Positions 1 to 11,270 of a stretch of DNA of 64,000 bases are shown here, piece after piece (position 1 is the stretch's first letter; every line of letters starts with the position of its first letter). The DNA lies in NCBI GenBank assembly GCA_034231615.1, contig CM067298.1, positions 53,162,883 to 53,226,882 on the forward strand, given 5' to 3'. This stretch comes from Meghimatium bilineatum (taxonomy: Eukaryota > Mollusca > Gastropoda > Stylommatophora > Philomycidae). The translations under genes and the position numbers were made by a program. The notes under the pieces are model-generated. The model did no database searches. It was not told the origin of the DNA and saw only the letters and a list, made by a program, of their open reading frames with translations.

Positions 1-165
1 CAAATTTAGTACAGCTTTGTGGGTCACTGACATCACATGGGTCCATTCATTATTCATGGTTTAAATAAAAATTACTCCCATGGTTAAACCAGACATGAGA
101 AAGTTGGATACCAAGGCTCAAACTCTGAGAAGGTGCCATATTAATTTAGTAAGTGTTGTCGAGGT

Positions 166-345
166 CCCTCTTCAGGTGGTTTCTGGTCTTTTTCTTCATT
201 CCAAAACTTCCAATGGATATCTCTTGCAGCAGAACAATGGTCCTACTAAATTTCCAGCAGAATTTAGTCCAGAGAATGGAAATTCCCTGCGTTGAGTCGC
301 CGTTTTATTTACACCAATAATACGACACATCCATCTTCGATGGGG
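166..345 (-). repeat. SINE copy, family C, degraded
   Basis: Matches the copy at 35536-35712 over much of its length (shared AGCAGAATTTAGTCCAGAGA-like core, then GTCGCCGTTTTATTT and CGACACATCC). On the minus strand it reads as the family C SINE, with its 3' end toward low coordinates. Other copies lie near 27.45, 42.6 and 51.1 kb. Confidence 0.6.
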
Positions 346-464
346 GTTTCTGGTCAACCACTGACTAGACAGATGAGTACTTATGGGAAACCATGTGTTA
401 TGACACTGGTTCATAACTCATATTACCTTTACCTTTTACAGTTGATTCCAAATCGTCATTATCG

Positions 465-562
465 ACTATGACGGACGAACTTGACAGGATGATCATGCAG
501 TCTCCGGATTACATCCTGCTAATATGCAAGAGTTTAAGAACGAACACAGAAGAAGAGTGCCC
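465..562 (+). repeat. SINE 3' half fragment (family A/C)
   Basis: About 95 bp matching only the common SINE 3' half: CTCCGGATTACATCCTGCTA, then a run ending GAACGAACACAGAAGAAGAG. The head is missing or unrecognisable, so the family cannot be set. Confidence 0.55.
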
Positions 563-635
563 AAAGAGCACTAGAAAACACTTCAAGTGAATGGATTCAT
601 CAAACTCTGTGGTCTGTATCAAAAGGTGTAAAAAA

Positions 636-880
636 ATATCTGCCAACTGGGTCAGATGGTCTGCCAAAATTAATTAACATCTTTCTGTAGATATCCGTCT
701 CTAAAGGCCAGCGTTCCTCCTTTAACTGGTTTAGTGAAATGCAGTCTTGCAGGATATGCTCCATTGTCTGCCCACATGGACACAGATGTAATGTTACCAG
801 TCTTGGATGAATATATAGTATAAGAAATATACTATAAAGAAGAGGACAACAAATACACTGATATTGTTACTACCTTGAAT
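636..880 (-). mobile_element. LINE 3' tail remnant (Cys-rich tail family)
   Basis: Nearly the same sequence as 3690-3905 and similar to 14580-14790. The minus-strand reading gives pieces of the C-terminus of a Jockey-like ORF2, whose better copy at 14.5 kb encodes CLCGQAEQTAEHILQDC. It is 5'-truncated, with no RT domain present. Confidence 0.65.
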
Positions 881-1124
881 TTGAGCTTCTACGACCTCCA
901 ATAAACTCCTCTTTGTACTTTTTACTTGTGGACTTTTGTCTGTGGATTGATGATTTATTCATTGCAGATATTTAACATTTACTTTAATGATACAAAAAGG
1001 GTCATAGAATAGAAGAGATCAAACATTTTAAAAGATGTAGAGTTTCAGTTTTACTTACATCAATATTGACAGACAGTTAATCTGTAGTAATAAATGAATA
1101 GGCAAAAAAGATTCTGGCAAGGAC

Positions 1125-1412
1125 CTTCTTCGCCCTGTTGCCCAGCCTGAAAGGGGAGAAAATAATAGTGAAACTTTTACATGTCATGCATGTTGTAAGA
1201 GGTGACTCAGGCTTTTAGGGGGTGGAGTTGGCTGTCACATCCCTTACAGGGTCAAATGAAACAGAAACTATGCTAAAGTCTAACGTGTCAGGACCAATGG
1301 CCAAGATATCACAGCCAAGCTGCAAGCCATGACACGGTGCATTTAATTCTCCAGACTACATCCTGTTAATCTGAAGGAGTTTGAAAAAGAACGCAGAAGA
1401 AAAGGGCCTCCT
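1125..1412 (+). repeat. SINE copy, family A
   Basis: Full-length-like copy: head GCCTGAAAGGGGAGAAAATA, middle GGAGTTGGCTGTC...CAGGGTCA, then CTACATCCTG, and the 3' end GAACGCAGAAGAAAAG. It aligns with the copies at 1.79, 19.63 and 20.2 kb. Confidence 0.7.
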
Positions 1413-1435
1413 TAATATGACACTGGAGAAATTAT

Positions 1436-1545
1436 GATGGTTGCACAGGACAGAGAGTAGCAGTGCTTAATGATGGTTGCACAGAACAGAGAGTAGCAGT
1501 GCTTAATGATGGTTGCACAGAACAGAGAGTAGGAGTGCTTGATGA
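1436..1545 (+). repeat. 36-bp tandem repeat, 3 copies
   Basis: Three adjacent copies of about 36 bp containing TGATGGTTGCACAGAACAGA and then GAGTAGCAGTGCT. They start just after a family A SINE tail. No coding content. Confidence 0.8.
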
Positions 1546-1784
1546 TGTTCTGCTAAAGAAATATCACATTAAAGAAGCTATTGGTTAATCCACGTTATTG
1601 TACTTCAAGGCAAACCCACAATTCTACATCTCCCTGAGAAGATGTCAAAGAATATGCATGCTGATAGTCCCCATGGCTAGCTAGCTGGATAAACACTCTT
1701 AATTCTACTCGACGTGTTCTCTATTCTATTTATACCATAAATAATATTGAATTGCCGCCCATGTGTTACCAAGGTCTGAGAGGA

Positions 1785-2032
1785 AAATAAAGAACAGCAA
1801 CATTGTTTACCTTCCATGCATGTTGTAAGAGGCGACTAAGCAGGTTATGGGATGGAGTTGGCTGTCCCATTCCATATAGGATCAACATGACTCAAAGCTA
1901 TGCTAAAGTCATATGTGTCAGACCGAAAGGTGCAGATATTGCATCATTGCTGTAAATCATGACACAAGACATTCCATTTTCTCGACTACATCCTGCTAAT
2001 TTGGAGGAGTTTGAGAATGAACGAAGAAGATA
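1785..2032 (+). repeat. SINE copy, family A
   Basis: Carries the head GTTTACCTTCCATGCATG, the box GGGATGGAGTTGGCTGTCCC, CATGACACAAGACATTCC, and the tail ending GAATGAACGAAGAAGA. Diverged, but colinear with the other family A copies. Confidence 0.7.
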
Positions 2033-2539
2033 CTGAATTGCCGTGGATGCAGCATGGATACCTCCTGGATACCTCATCTATCCCAGTGTCCACTCCAGCA
2101 AGTGACCACAAACTTCAGTACATCACCAGTGTTTATCTTAAATTCACAGATACAAGTCTGTCTGCTCTTTTATTACTATGAATATCAGCACACCCAGGGC
2201 AATAGATCAATGTGATACCCAGAAGTTTAGTAGAAATAGTTATAGTTTTGACAATGGATGTTCTGAATATTTTGTTCATTTGCTTATTGTCAAAAGAAGC
2301 AGCTATCACAAACAAGTTGTAAACCATGAAGCATTAAAGACTTATAGTATTGACTTCAACCCCAATCATCATAATTGAAGCAATTATTCTGTATTTCCCA
2401 TTGTGCTCCATGAGAACTCTCAATATCAATAGTTATAATAAACCCCAAGCCAGATTTTTCTCATATTTTCAGATAAATCAAAAATCACGGGACTTACCAG
2501 TTCAACAAATAACATCTCAGTAAACAACCAAATACTGGA

Positions 2540-3190
2540 AAAAGTTCCAACTTTAATTACTTGGGTAACTAAATGTTTGTTGATGGAGACTCAATGAAAG
2601 AAATAAATACACACATAGCAGTTGCAGCTAGCACATTTACCAAACTAATATCTGAAAGTCAAAAGATCTAGGAAGAAACACCAAGCTAAAGCTATTCAAC
2701 TCCTATATTGTCTAGGTATTAACATATGAAAGAGAAAGCTGGAAATCAACTCAAGCAACAGATCAAAAATTAAACAGCTTCGAAAACAAATGTCTCCAGA
2801 AACTGATGAACATAAAATGGAGCGATTTCGTCACAAATAGTGATTTAAGAAAGAAAGCACATCAAGAATATGTTTCCAACGTCATAAGAAAACGCAGATG
2901 GAAATACCTCGGTTATGTTTTAAGACTAGATGAAAAGAGAATAAACCAACAAGCCCTTACATGGACGCCTGAGGGTAAAATAAAATGAGAAAGGAGTAAA
3001 GCAAACCTAAAAAACACCATGCTTAAAGAAGAGGAAATAACAGGCTGCAGGACCATACAATAACTAAAACTGCAGGCAGAGGATCGCAACACATGGAGAA
3101 TCAAAACCTCTGTCCTATGTGCTGACTGTGGTATGAAAGGAACATATTTCTCACCACCACGGAGAGATCTATCTGGATACACAATATCAT
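2540..3190 (+). mobile_element. LINE RT C-terminal remnant
   Basis: Broken pieces in several plus frames resemble the C-terminal end of an RTE/CR1-like ORF2: a stretch like ITHIAVAASTFTKL, then RRWKYLGYVLRLDEKR followed by ALTWTPEGK. The pattern G-H/Y-V-L-R-x-...-W-T-P-x-G-K recurs at 22.3 and 32.6 kb. Many stops; inactive. Nothing host-like is seen in 2032-2540. Confidence 0.65.
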
Positions 3191-3689
3191 CGTTCCCGTC
3201 TTTATTTGATATAAGTTGATTCATTTAAAGGTCTGCTTTTCCATTGTTCCATTTTCTCCATTATTTGTCAAGATTCTGTCTGTATTCATCAATCATGTAT
3301 GTGTAGTACAACATTACCACATATGGATAAGATCGATAATATGTACTGACTGCAGTAAAACTGAAATCCATCAGGCAAAGCTTGGAACAGCGCAATGAAG
3401 TTTTGCTAATCACTGGAAACACATATAAAACACACAAACTGATGTTTCAACCAAAAAGCCTTTATCAAGACACACAGCAAAAAACCATGGGTAAGAACGG
3501 CACTATTGTATATACACATGGATAAGCATGGCAACCAATTCCTCCACACCACAAAGAAAGTCTGCAACCTCTCCAATATCAATTGACTGACTGTTTTCTA
3601 TATCGGTGGCCGTTCCATAGACTGTCTTGTTGAGTTACAATGTTCTGTTTACACTTGACCCATACCATCAGAACAATCGGCAATCTACA

Positions 3690-3905
3690 TATAGTGGGTA
3701 CAATGATAGGTCTGCCAACTAGGTCAGATGGTCTGCCAAATTAATTAACAGCTTTCTGTGAATATCCATCTCTGTGGGCCAGTGTTCCTCCTTTAACTGG
3801 TTTAATGAAATGTAGTCTTGCAGGATATGTTCTGCTGTCTGTCCACATAGACACAGTGGTAATGTTACCAGTCTTGGATAAATATATAGTATATGAAATA
3901 TAATT
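3690..3905 (-). mobile_element. LINE 3' tail remnant
   Basis: Close relative of the 636-880 remnant (shared GGTCAGATGGTCTGCCAAA and CCTCCTTTAACTGGTTTA). It represents the last part of a Jockey-like ORF2 on the minus strand, without its RT. Confidence 0.65.
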
Positions 3906-4122
3906 GTTGTAGTGTGACAAGTATGTCAACAACAATATATTCATGTGATCAAATAAACATGAAAAGCGAGACAACATCATTACCAAGTGTTTGAGGTACA
4001 TGTTTATTCAACTGGATAATCATTCTGTATATAGTTGCTTTCCTGACTCCACTTTGTTCTTTAAGTTTGAATAAGTCAATTTTAAGCTTCAGTGTCCTGT
4101 TTTGAGAAAGAACACAACTTTG

Positions 4123-4907
4123 TTAGCTAGATAGTCATGTGAACTAGAAAACAGATGTGTGAGCTTATATGACATGTGTGAACTAGATGACAGATGTGTG
4201 AGCTAGAAGACAGATGTGTGAGCTAGAAGACATATGTGTGAACAAGAAGACAAATGTGTGAGCTAGAAAACATATGTGTGAGCTAGAAGACAGATGTGTG
4301 AGCTAGAAGACAGTTGTGTGCGCTAAGACAAACGTTGATCTAGAAGACAGATGTGTGAGCTAGAAGACAGTTGTGTGCGCTAAGACAAACGTTGATCTAG
4401 AAGGCAGATGTGTGAGCTAGAAGACAGACGTGTGAGCTAGAAGGCAGATGTGTGAACTAGAAGACAGATGTGTGAGCTAGAAGACATATGTGTGAACTAG
4501 AAAACAGATGTGTGAGCTAAAAGACAGTTGTGTGCGCTAAGACAAAAGTTGATCTAGAAGACATATGTGTGAATTAGAAGACATATGTGTGAGCTAGAAA
4601 ACAGATGTGTGAACTAGAAGACAGATGTGTGAACTAGAAGACAGAATGTGTGAGCTAGAAGACATATGTGTGAACTAGAAAACAGATGTGTGAGCTAGAA
4701 AACAGATGTGTGAGCTAGAAGACAGTTGTGTGCGCTAAGACAAAAGTTGATCTAGAAGACATATGTGTGAACTAGAAGACATATGTGTGAGCTAGAAAAC
4801 AGTTGTGTGAACTAGAAGACAGGTGTGTGAGCTAGAAGACAGAATGTGTGAGCTAGAAGAAAGTCATGTACGCTAAGACAAACGTTGATCCAGAAGGCAG
4901 ATGAGTG
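4123..4907. repeat. 20-bp minisatellite with a higher-order unit
   Basis: About 785 bp of a 20-bp unit, GACAGATGTGTGAGCTAGAA, with point variants. A different block containing GCGCTAAGACAAACGTTGAT interrupts it repeatedly (near 4320, 4378, 4537, 4730 and 4870), so the array has a longer-period structure on top of the 20-bp one. No open frame of interest. Confidence 0.9.
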
Positions 4908-5089
4908 AATTTTTAAAATACATAATTAAGCAAGACTGTAGTTTCCTAAATATTTGGGATTACAGGTGGGTGGGGAGATAAGGGTAAAACCTATTGATAA
5001 ATCTATGGACAGCACTTTAGCAGCAATATCTCATCATATCAAACTCTAGCAGCAATATGCTAATTTGCTGCCATTTTTCATATTAATTA

Positions 5090-5960
5090 GCACCTAAAAA
5101 TTGTAGAAATAGGATCTTACGTTTACCAACACAAATATATATACTTTCTGTGGTATTTAATTATATTCAATAGTTTTATAATTTATTTTCATTTTTATTA
5201 TGCTAATTTGCTTCAATTTTTAATATTAATTAGTTCGGTGCGCACCTAAAAATTATAGAAATAGAATCAACAGATGCGTGTTGCATATGCCAATAAAAAA
5301 TATAGGTACAATACAAGAACCAGTGAACATGTTTCTATGGAATAAACAGCTAACATAAATAGACGGAATGAAATTCCTAAATGTTGCATATACAGACGCG
5401 TCCACTATTCGACACATTGCACGATGAGAGCCCCTGACCACTTGACATGCGCGCTGCACACTGAGTGGGAGGTGGATAGCCAGTTCATTGCGTGCAAATT
5501 GCTAGATCTGTAATTTATGTTACGACTTTCTAAGTTTCTGAGATAGTGCAATAGCACATGAAATTAAAAAGTGGTATCTTGTCACGTGATTTGTCCATGG
5601 ATTCTTGTATTGAACCCAAATATATATATAATTTCTGTGGTATTTAATTATATTCAATAGTTTGATAATTTATTTTCATTGTAATTATGCTAATTTTCTG
5701 CAATTTTAATATTAATTAGTTCTGCGCAACTAAAAATTATATAAATAGGATCAACAGATACGTCTTGCCTTTGCCAATACAAATATAGGTACAATGCAAG
5801 AATCAGTGGACAGCTTTTTACGGAACACATATCTAACATAATTAGATGGAACGAAATTCCTAAAAGTCGCATATACAGACTATTCGACACGTTGCACGAT
5901 GCGCACTGAGTGAGAGGTGGATGGCCAGTTCATTGCACGAAAATCGTTAGATCGGTACAC
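5090..5960. repeat. 164-bp-type satellite units with flanking duplication
   Basis: Two related blocks, about 5140-5520 and 5610-5960. Each has an AT-rich core (TTCTGTGGTATTTAATTATA, TTATGCTAATTTGC, ATTAATTAGTTC, CAACAGATGCGTSTTGC-like) followed by the same flank (GGAATGAAATTCCTAAA, ATATACAGAC, TATTCGACAC). The link between them (5520-5625) recurs at 7675-7775. The core is the same as the 164-bp units at 7.76-8.43 kb. Confidence 0.8.
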
Positions 5961-6375
5961 ACCTGTTATTCTTTACTAAAATGTGGACTCTTAGTTCGGC
6001 CACACAGGAGGCATTTCAGCTATTGTAGTCCTGAAGGGGTGTTACAGACCTGACATATTTATTACCCAGCGGTGAATGAAATAATTCGCGTGGAGGCTTG
6101 GATTTCGCTTCTGGTTCAAAGATACCGTTTCTCAATTTTGCAAATTTTATACAGCAACTAGAGTTTGTGCATTTGCAAGCACAACTAAACATTTTCTATC
6201 GTCATATTTGTGTACAAGTCCTATTAGGTTGTCATTGTTTTTGACCAGTGCACATTCAATATTTATACAGGTAAGACAATTTCGTTATTCTTCATGTTAA
6301 TTTAGTAGGCCTAATATCATTACTTTACATACAGTGTCAAATTTGTTAGATCATCGTTTACCATAAGAATGTGCA
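5960..6375. other. Spacer between satellite blocks, no gene seen
   Basis: About 400 bp of apparently single-copy sequence. A donor-like ATACAG|GTAAGA occurs near 6268-6275, but there is no open frame or acceptor partner to support an exon. Confidence 0.4.
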
Positions 6376-7345
6376 AAATAAACCTATTATGCCACGATCA
6401 AACACTAGTTTAGCATGTATATCTAGTTAGATCTCATTTTACTTGTGCAAATATGATCAAAATTAGTTACATTGCGCAATTAGATCATGTAAAAGATTCA
6501 TTCTTTGTGTAGCATTAACGCTACGAACGTGTCTTCATGATAATTTTTCTATTAGTGGTCGGCAAATATAAGTCAAAAATAAACCTATTATGCCACGATC
6601 AAACACTAGTTTAGCATGTATATCTAGTTAGATCTCATTTTACTTGTGCAAATATGATCGAAATTAGTTACATTGCGCAATTAGATCATGTAAGAGATTC
6701 ATTCTTTGTGTAGCATTAACGCTACGAACTTGTCTTCATGATAATTTTTCTATTCGTGGTCGGCAAATATAAGTCCAAAATAAACCTATTATGCCACGAT
6801 CAAACACTAGTTTAGCATGTATATCTAGTTAGATCTCATTTTACTTGTGCAAATATGATCAAAATTAGTTACATTGCGCAATTAGATCATGTAAAAGATT
6901 CATTCTTTGTGTAGCATTAACGCTACGAACTTGTCTTCATGATAATTTTTCTATTCGTGGTCAGCAAATATAAGTCCCAAATAAACCTATTATGCCACGA
7001 CAAACACTAGTTTAGCATGTATATCTAGTTAGATCTCATTTAACTTGTGCAAATATGATCGAAATTAGTTACATTGCGCAATTAGATCATGTAAAAGATT
7101 CATTCTTTGTGTAGCATTAACGCTACGAACTTGTCTTCATGATAATTTTTCTATTCGTGGTCGGCAAATATAAGTCCAAAATAAACCTATTATGCCACGA
7201 TCAAACACTAGTTTAGCATGTATATCTAGTTAGATCTCATTTAACTTGTGCAAATATGATCGAAATTAGTTACATTGCGCAATTAGATCATGTAAAAGAT
7301 TTATTCTTTGTGTAGCATTAACGCTACGAACTTGTTCTGTGTGAT
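6376..7345. repeat. 201-bp satellite, five tandem copies
   Basis: The landmark AAACCTATTATGCC falls at about 6380, 6581, 6782, 6983 and 7183, giving periods of 200-201 bp. Copies differ by only a few bases, so the array is young or homogenised. Each unit contains GTAGCATTAACGCTAC, a 5-bp perfect stem with a 6-base loop. The last copy diverges after CTACGAACTTGTT. It lies between two groups of 164-bp units. Confidence 0.92.
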
Positions 7346-7674
7346 AGTTATCAATTGCGGTTGGATCCCCATAACCGTTTGAATAAGTTCATTGCATGCT
7401 ATACATACACAGAATAGTAATTTGCTTACTATTATAATAAGTATATGTTATGCAGAAATGGTACTAGATGATGTCTACCTGCCAAGTTTCTGGCTTGCCT
7501 CCCCTGATTTCACCAAGGGACAATTGAAGGGTTTCTCTTATTTCCCTTGAATTTTCTAATTGCAATTGAATTGACTGTGGGCGTGAACAGTGAACACACC
7601 CACCTCTGGTTTATTGATATCTCCTAAAAACTAAAAGTTTGTCCAGTTTCAGGTGTGGGTAATTTAAGTTACCA

Positions 7675-8430
7675 CTTTTTAAGTTTCTGAGATAGTGAAA
7701 TAGCACATGAAATTAAAAAGTTGGTATGTTGTCACATGATTTGTTCACGGATTCTTGTATTGAACCCAAATATATATAATTTCTGTAGTATTTAATTATA
7801 TTTAATAGTTTGATAATTTATTTTCATTTTAATTATGCTAATTTGCTGCCATTTTTAAGATTAACTAGTTCTTCGCACACCTAAAAATGATAGAAATAGG
7901 ATTATCAGATGCGTCTTGCCTTTGCCAACACAAATATATATAATTTCTGTGGTATTTAATTATATTCAATAGTTTGATTATTTATGTTCATTTCAATTAT
8001 GCTAATTTGCTGCCATTTTTAATATTAATTAGTTCTGTGCGCACCTAAAAATTATAGAAATAAGATCAACAGATGCGTCTTGCCTTTGCCAACACAAATA
8101 TATATAATTTCTGTGGTATTTAATTATATTAAATAGTTTGATAATTTATTTTCATTTTATTTATACTAATTTGCTGCCATTTTTAATATTTATTAGTTCT
8201 GTCGCACCTAAAAATTATAGAAATAGGATCAACAGATGCATCTTGCCTTTGTCAACATAAATATATATAATTTCTGAGGTATTTAATTATATTCAATAGT
8301 TTGATTATTTATGTTCATTTTAATTATGCTAATTTGCTGCCATTTTAAATATTAATTAGTTCTGGGTGCACCTAAAAATTATAGAAATAGGATCAACAGA
8401 TGCGTCTTGTCTTCACGAACAAAAAAATGT
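7675..8430. repeat. 164-bp satellite, four tandem copies
   Basis: The landmark around CTTGCCTTTGCCAACA recurs at about 7921, 8084, 8248 and 8412, giving a period of 163-164 bp. The unit carries AATTATGCTAATTTGCTGCC and TAGAAATAGGATCAACAGAT. A lead-in at 7675-7775 duplicates 5528-5626. Copies are more diverged than the 201-bp array. Confidence 0.9.
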
Positions 8431-9770
8431 AGTTTGTGGCGTGTATTATTGAAAATAACAAAGATAAGTTAGAAATTATCAGCTTGGCTACATTTTGTGG
8501 TCACAAGTTTTATTTATATTTTCCTGTAAATTAGGCATTAGGAAATCGTAAGGGGACGTGAAAGTGAATGTGGCTTAAATTACTTCCCTTGTTTTGGTAG
8601 CGTCCAAGAATCCATTTTTTGCATCACGTGAAACACTGACCACAGCAGTTGTCTTTAGACAACGCAACACAGCTTTATTGTTGATAAAAGACAACTGTTT
8701 AACTTTTCTCATTCATTTGTGCATCGAATTACGTAACTAGAAGTTGGAAGTACGCTGTGTACATTTTTCACCAAGCAATTAAATAAGCCTAGGTAAGTGT
8801 TTTTTCTCTTTGCACACGTATATTTATTAATTTGAATAAAATAGGATGTTGTAACCATGTCTAACAAATGAAACAACCATTTTTCTCTTTATATACAAAA
8901 TTTCACTATTTTTGGAAGTTGCCTGTAATTATTATCGAATTTTAAACAAACGCACTGCAGATCGGTCACGCATTCCTCAGCCGCCATCTTGTATGTATAC
9001 CGCTAATCTTTACTGCCGCGTCGATAATTCTGAAATGTCTCTTATTTAAAGAAATTGACGTTTAACAACTACATTTCCTGCCTCTTTTAATTTCTTTAAT
9101 TCATTTTTAAATGATACTAGTAAAAAATCTAAGATTTATATGTAAAATAATTGAAATTATTGGTACAAGACCATGCCGAGTGCGCGTACTTATGTACTAT
9201 CATGCGTCCGTCGCCATGACGACTGAAGTGTTTTCTTAGTCACATCGGTCTGTTTCATGGTGATAATTTTACAAGAAACACATTTCAAATTAAATATATA
9301 TTATTTATATTGTTTATGAAGTCTAATTGCTTATAATTCTCTCATGAATATTTCGTAAAATTCACTTTTATGTGAGAGATGCTTTCTCCTTTCAATAGAC
9401 CTAATAAATCAAATCAATGCAGACAACGTCAACTTCAGCATCTTCCAAACGTTCTCTCTTTTTGGTATCTTTGTCTCTTGTTGTTTATTATCAAATTTGC
9501 TCAATTTTCTACATAAGCCTATCTACAGAATAATGTAATAAAGTATTTAATTATATAGGGCTAATTAGGTATCACTAAAATAGGCAAAACAAAAAGTAAA
9601 TTTTGAAAATTTTGTGCACATACCTACCTGGTAATTTATTCATACCTTTGACATAGAATTGTTTATGTACTTGTGTACCAAATGCCAATAATAATAATAA
9701 TCAAATATTATATTTCAGATACAAAGAGGGCTGAGGTTACAGATTGCCAGCCACATGCATGTTGCCATAA
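8430..9770. other. Spacer between two satellite arrays, no gene seen
   Basis: About 1.3 kb of apparently single-copy AT-rich DNA flanked by related satellites. It has an 11-bp inverted repeat (CAGTTGTCTTT at 8646, AAAGACAACTG at 8687), a donor-like CTAG|GTAAGTG near 8790, a CCGCCATCTTG box near 8981 and an acceptor-like TATATTTCAG near 9718. There is no open frame to support a protein gene. Confidence 0.4.
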
Positions 9771-9774
9771 AGGG

Positions 9775-10460
9775 AAGCATAGAAGAGATTTTAATTATGC
9801 TAATTAGACACTATTATTAATTATTAATTGGCTCTGGTTGCATCGGAAAATTAACACAATGTAATAAACAGGTGCGTCTTGTCTTACCGAACAAGAAAAT
9901 ATATAATTTGTTATATTTTTTTATCCTAAATAATTAATAAATGTGAAAAATGTATATGATACATTCAATTTCAATTATGCTAATTAGACGTCATTTTTAA
10001 TTATTAATTAATTCTGGCTGCGTCAGAAAATTAGCATAATGTATACAACAGGTGCGTCTTGTCTTCACAAACACAAAAATGTACAGTTTGCAATAATTTT
10101 TATCCTAAATAATTAAAAAATTTAATAAATATATATTAAATATGACAATGTGATCATGCAAATTAGACGCCATTATTAATTATTTATTAACTCTGGCTGC
10201 ATCAGAAACTTAGCAGAATGTAATCAACAGGTGCGTCTTGTCTTCACGAACACAAAAACATACAGTTTGCTATATATTTTATCCTAAATAATTAAAAAAT
10301 GTGAAAAATGTATATGATACATTCAATTGCAATTATGCTAATTAGACGCAATTGTTAATTATTTATTAACTCTGGCTGCGTCGGAAAATTAGCGGAATGT
10401 AATCAACATAGTCTTGTCTTTCCAAACAAGAAAATGTATAATTTGTTAGATTTTTTAATG
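9775..10460. repeat. 180-bp satellite, about four copies, related to the 164-bp unit
   Basis: The landmark GGTGCGTCTTGTCTT recurs at about 9871, 10051 and 10230, with a damaged copy near 10411, giving a period of about 180 bp. It shares AATTATGCTAATTAG-type and GATGCGTCTTG-type blocks with the 164-bp unit but has its own ATCCTAAATAATTAAAAAAT segment. A diverged sister array. Confidence 0.88.
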
Positions 10461-10554
10461 CAAATAACTTTGATATTCATAAATTAGTGGCTCGGTTCGA
10501 AGGCAAGGCCGCAACTTTTTGACAACTGTCATTTCATATTTCCTTATATGTTCC

Positions 10555-10840
10555 ATGTAATTATCTTGATGCGAAAATTAATTCGAAAAAAATTCGTAAC
10601 TTTTTTCAGAATTGACGTAGAGACTTGGTTGAGGTATCGTTGGATTGCAATTTTCAAGGGCTATCTAACTGTGGTATTAAAAATGCTGTACACCCATTTT
10701 GAAAATTTTGTCCTAATGCCTAATGTAAATTATTTTGATGTCAAATTACTTAGAAAAATCATAACCTTTTTCAGGATTGACGTACAGTACATATTTGGTT
10801 GAGGTATCGTTGAATTGAATTTTTAACGGCTATCTATGAT
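10555..10840. repeat. 165-bp direct repeat, two copies
   Basis: Two copies of a unit with TTTTTCAGRATTGACGTA and GGTTGAGGTATCGTTGRATT at about 10605 and 10770. It continues the satellite domain with a third unrelated unit. An 84-codon open frame spans both copies, but it only reflects the repeat. Confidence 0.75.
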
Positions 10841-10859
10841 CTATCTATATTATTTGTAA

Positions 10860-11270
10860 TTATGGGAACAATTTTGTCTGAGATTGTTCTCGAAGTACCT
10901 ACAACAAAACCCCATTGATTTCAGAATTTCTATGTTGATGTCTCACGTTTCATTTACTTTAGATCTTCATTATCGTTATCGAACTCGATAATTAAGGTTG
11001 AACGTACCATGATGTAAATATTGAAATCATTAAATCCGTTTCAGTAACACAGATATTTAATTTCTACGATATTAATGTGTTAAATTAATGATCAACCAGT
11101 TCTTGATTCAACAAAACAAAAACTTTATTTAAACCGGAAGAGATAGTAGAATTTATTTACCAAGGGACATAGCCGGGCATACACTACAAAATCAAGGGTG
11201 GTAATAAGTATGAGATATTAATAAATCATCAAAACACAAATATTTTGATCTGACAATTGGCAATATTTCT
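10860..11270. other. No gene or recognisable repeat seen
   Basis: About 400 bp of AT-rich sequence between the satellite domain and a LINE remnant. Nothing I can support. Confidence 0.4.
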
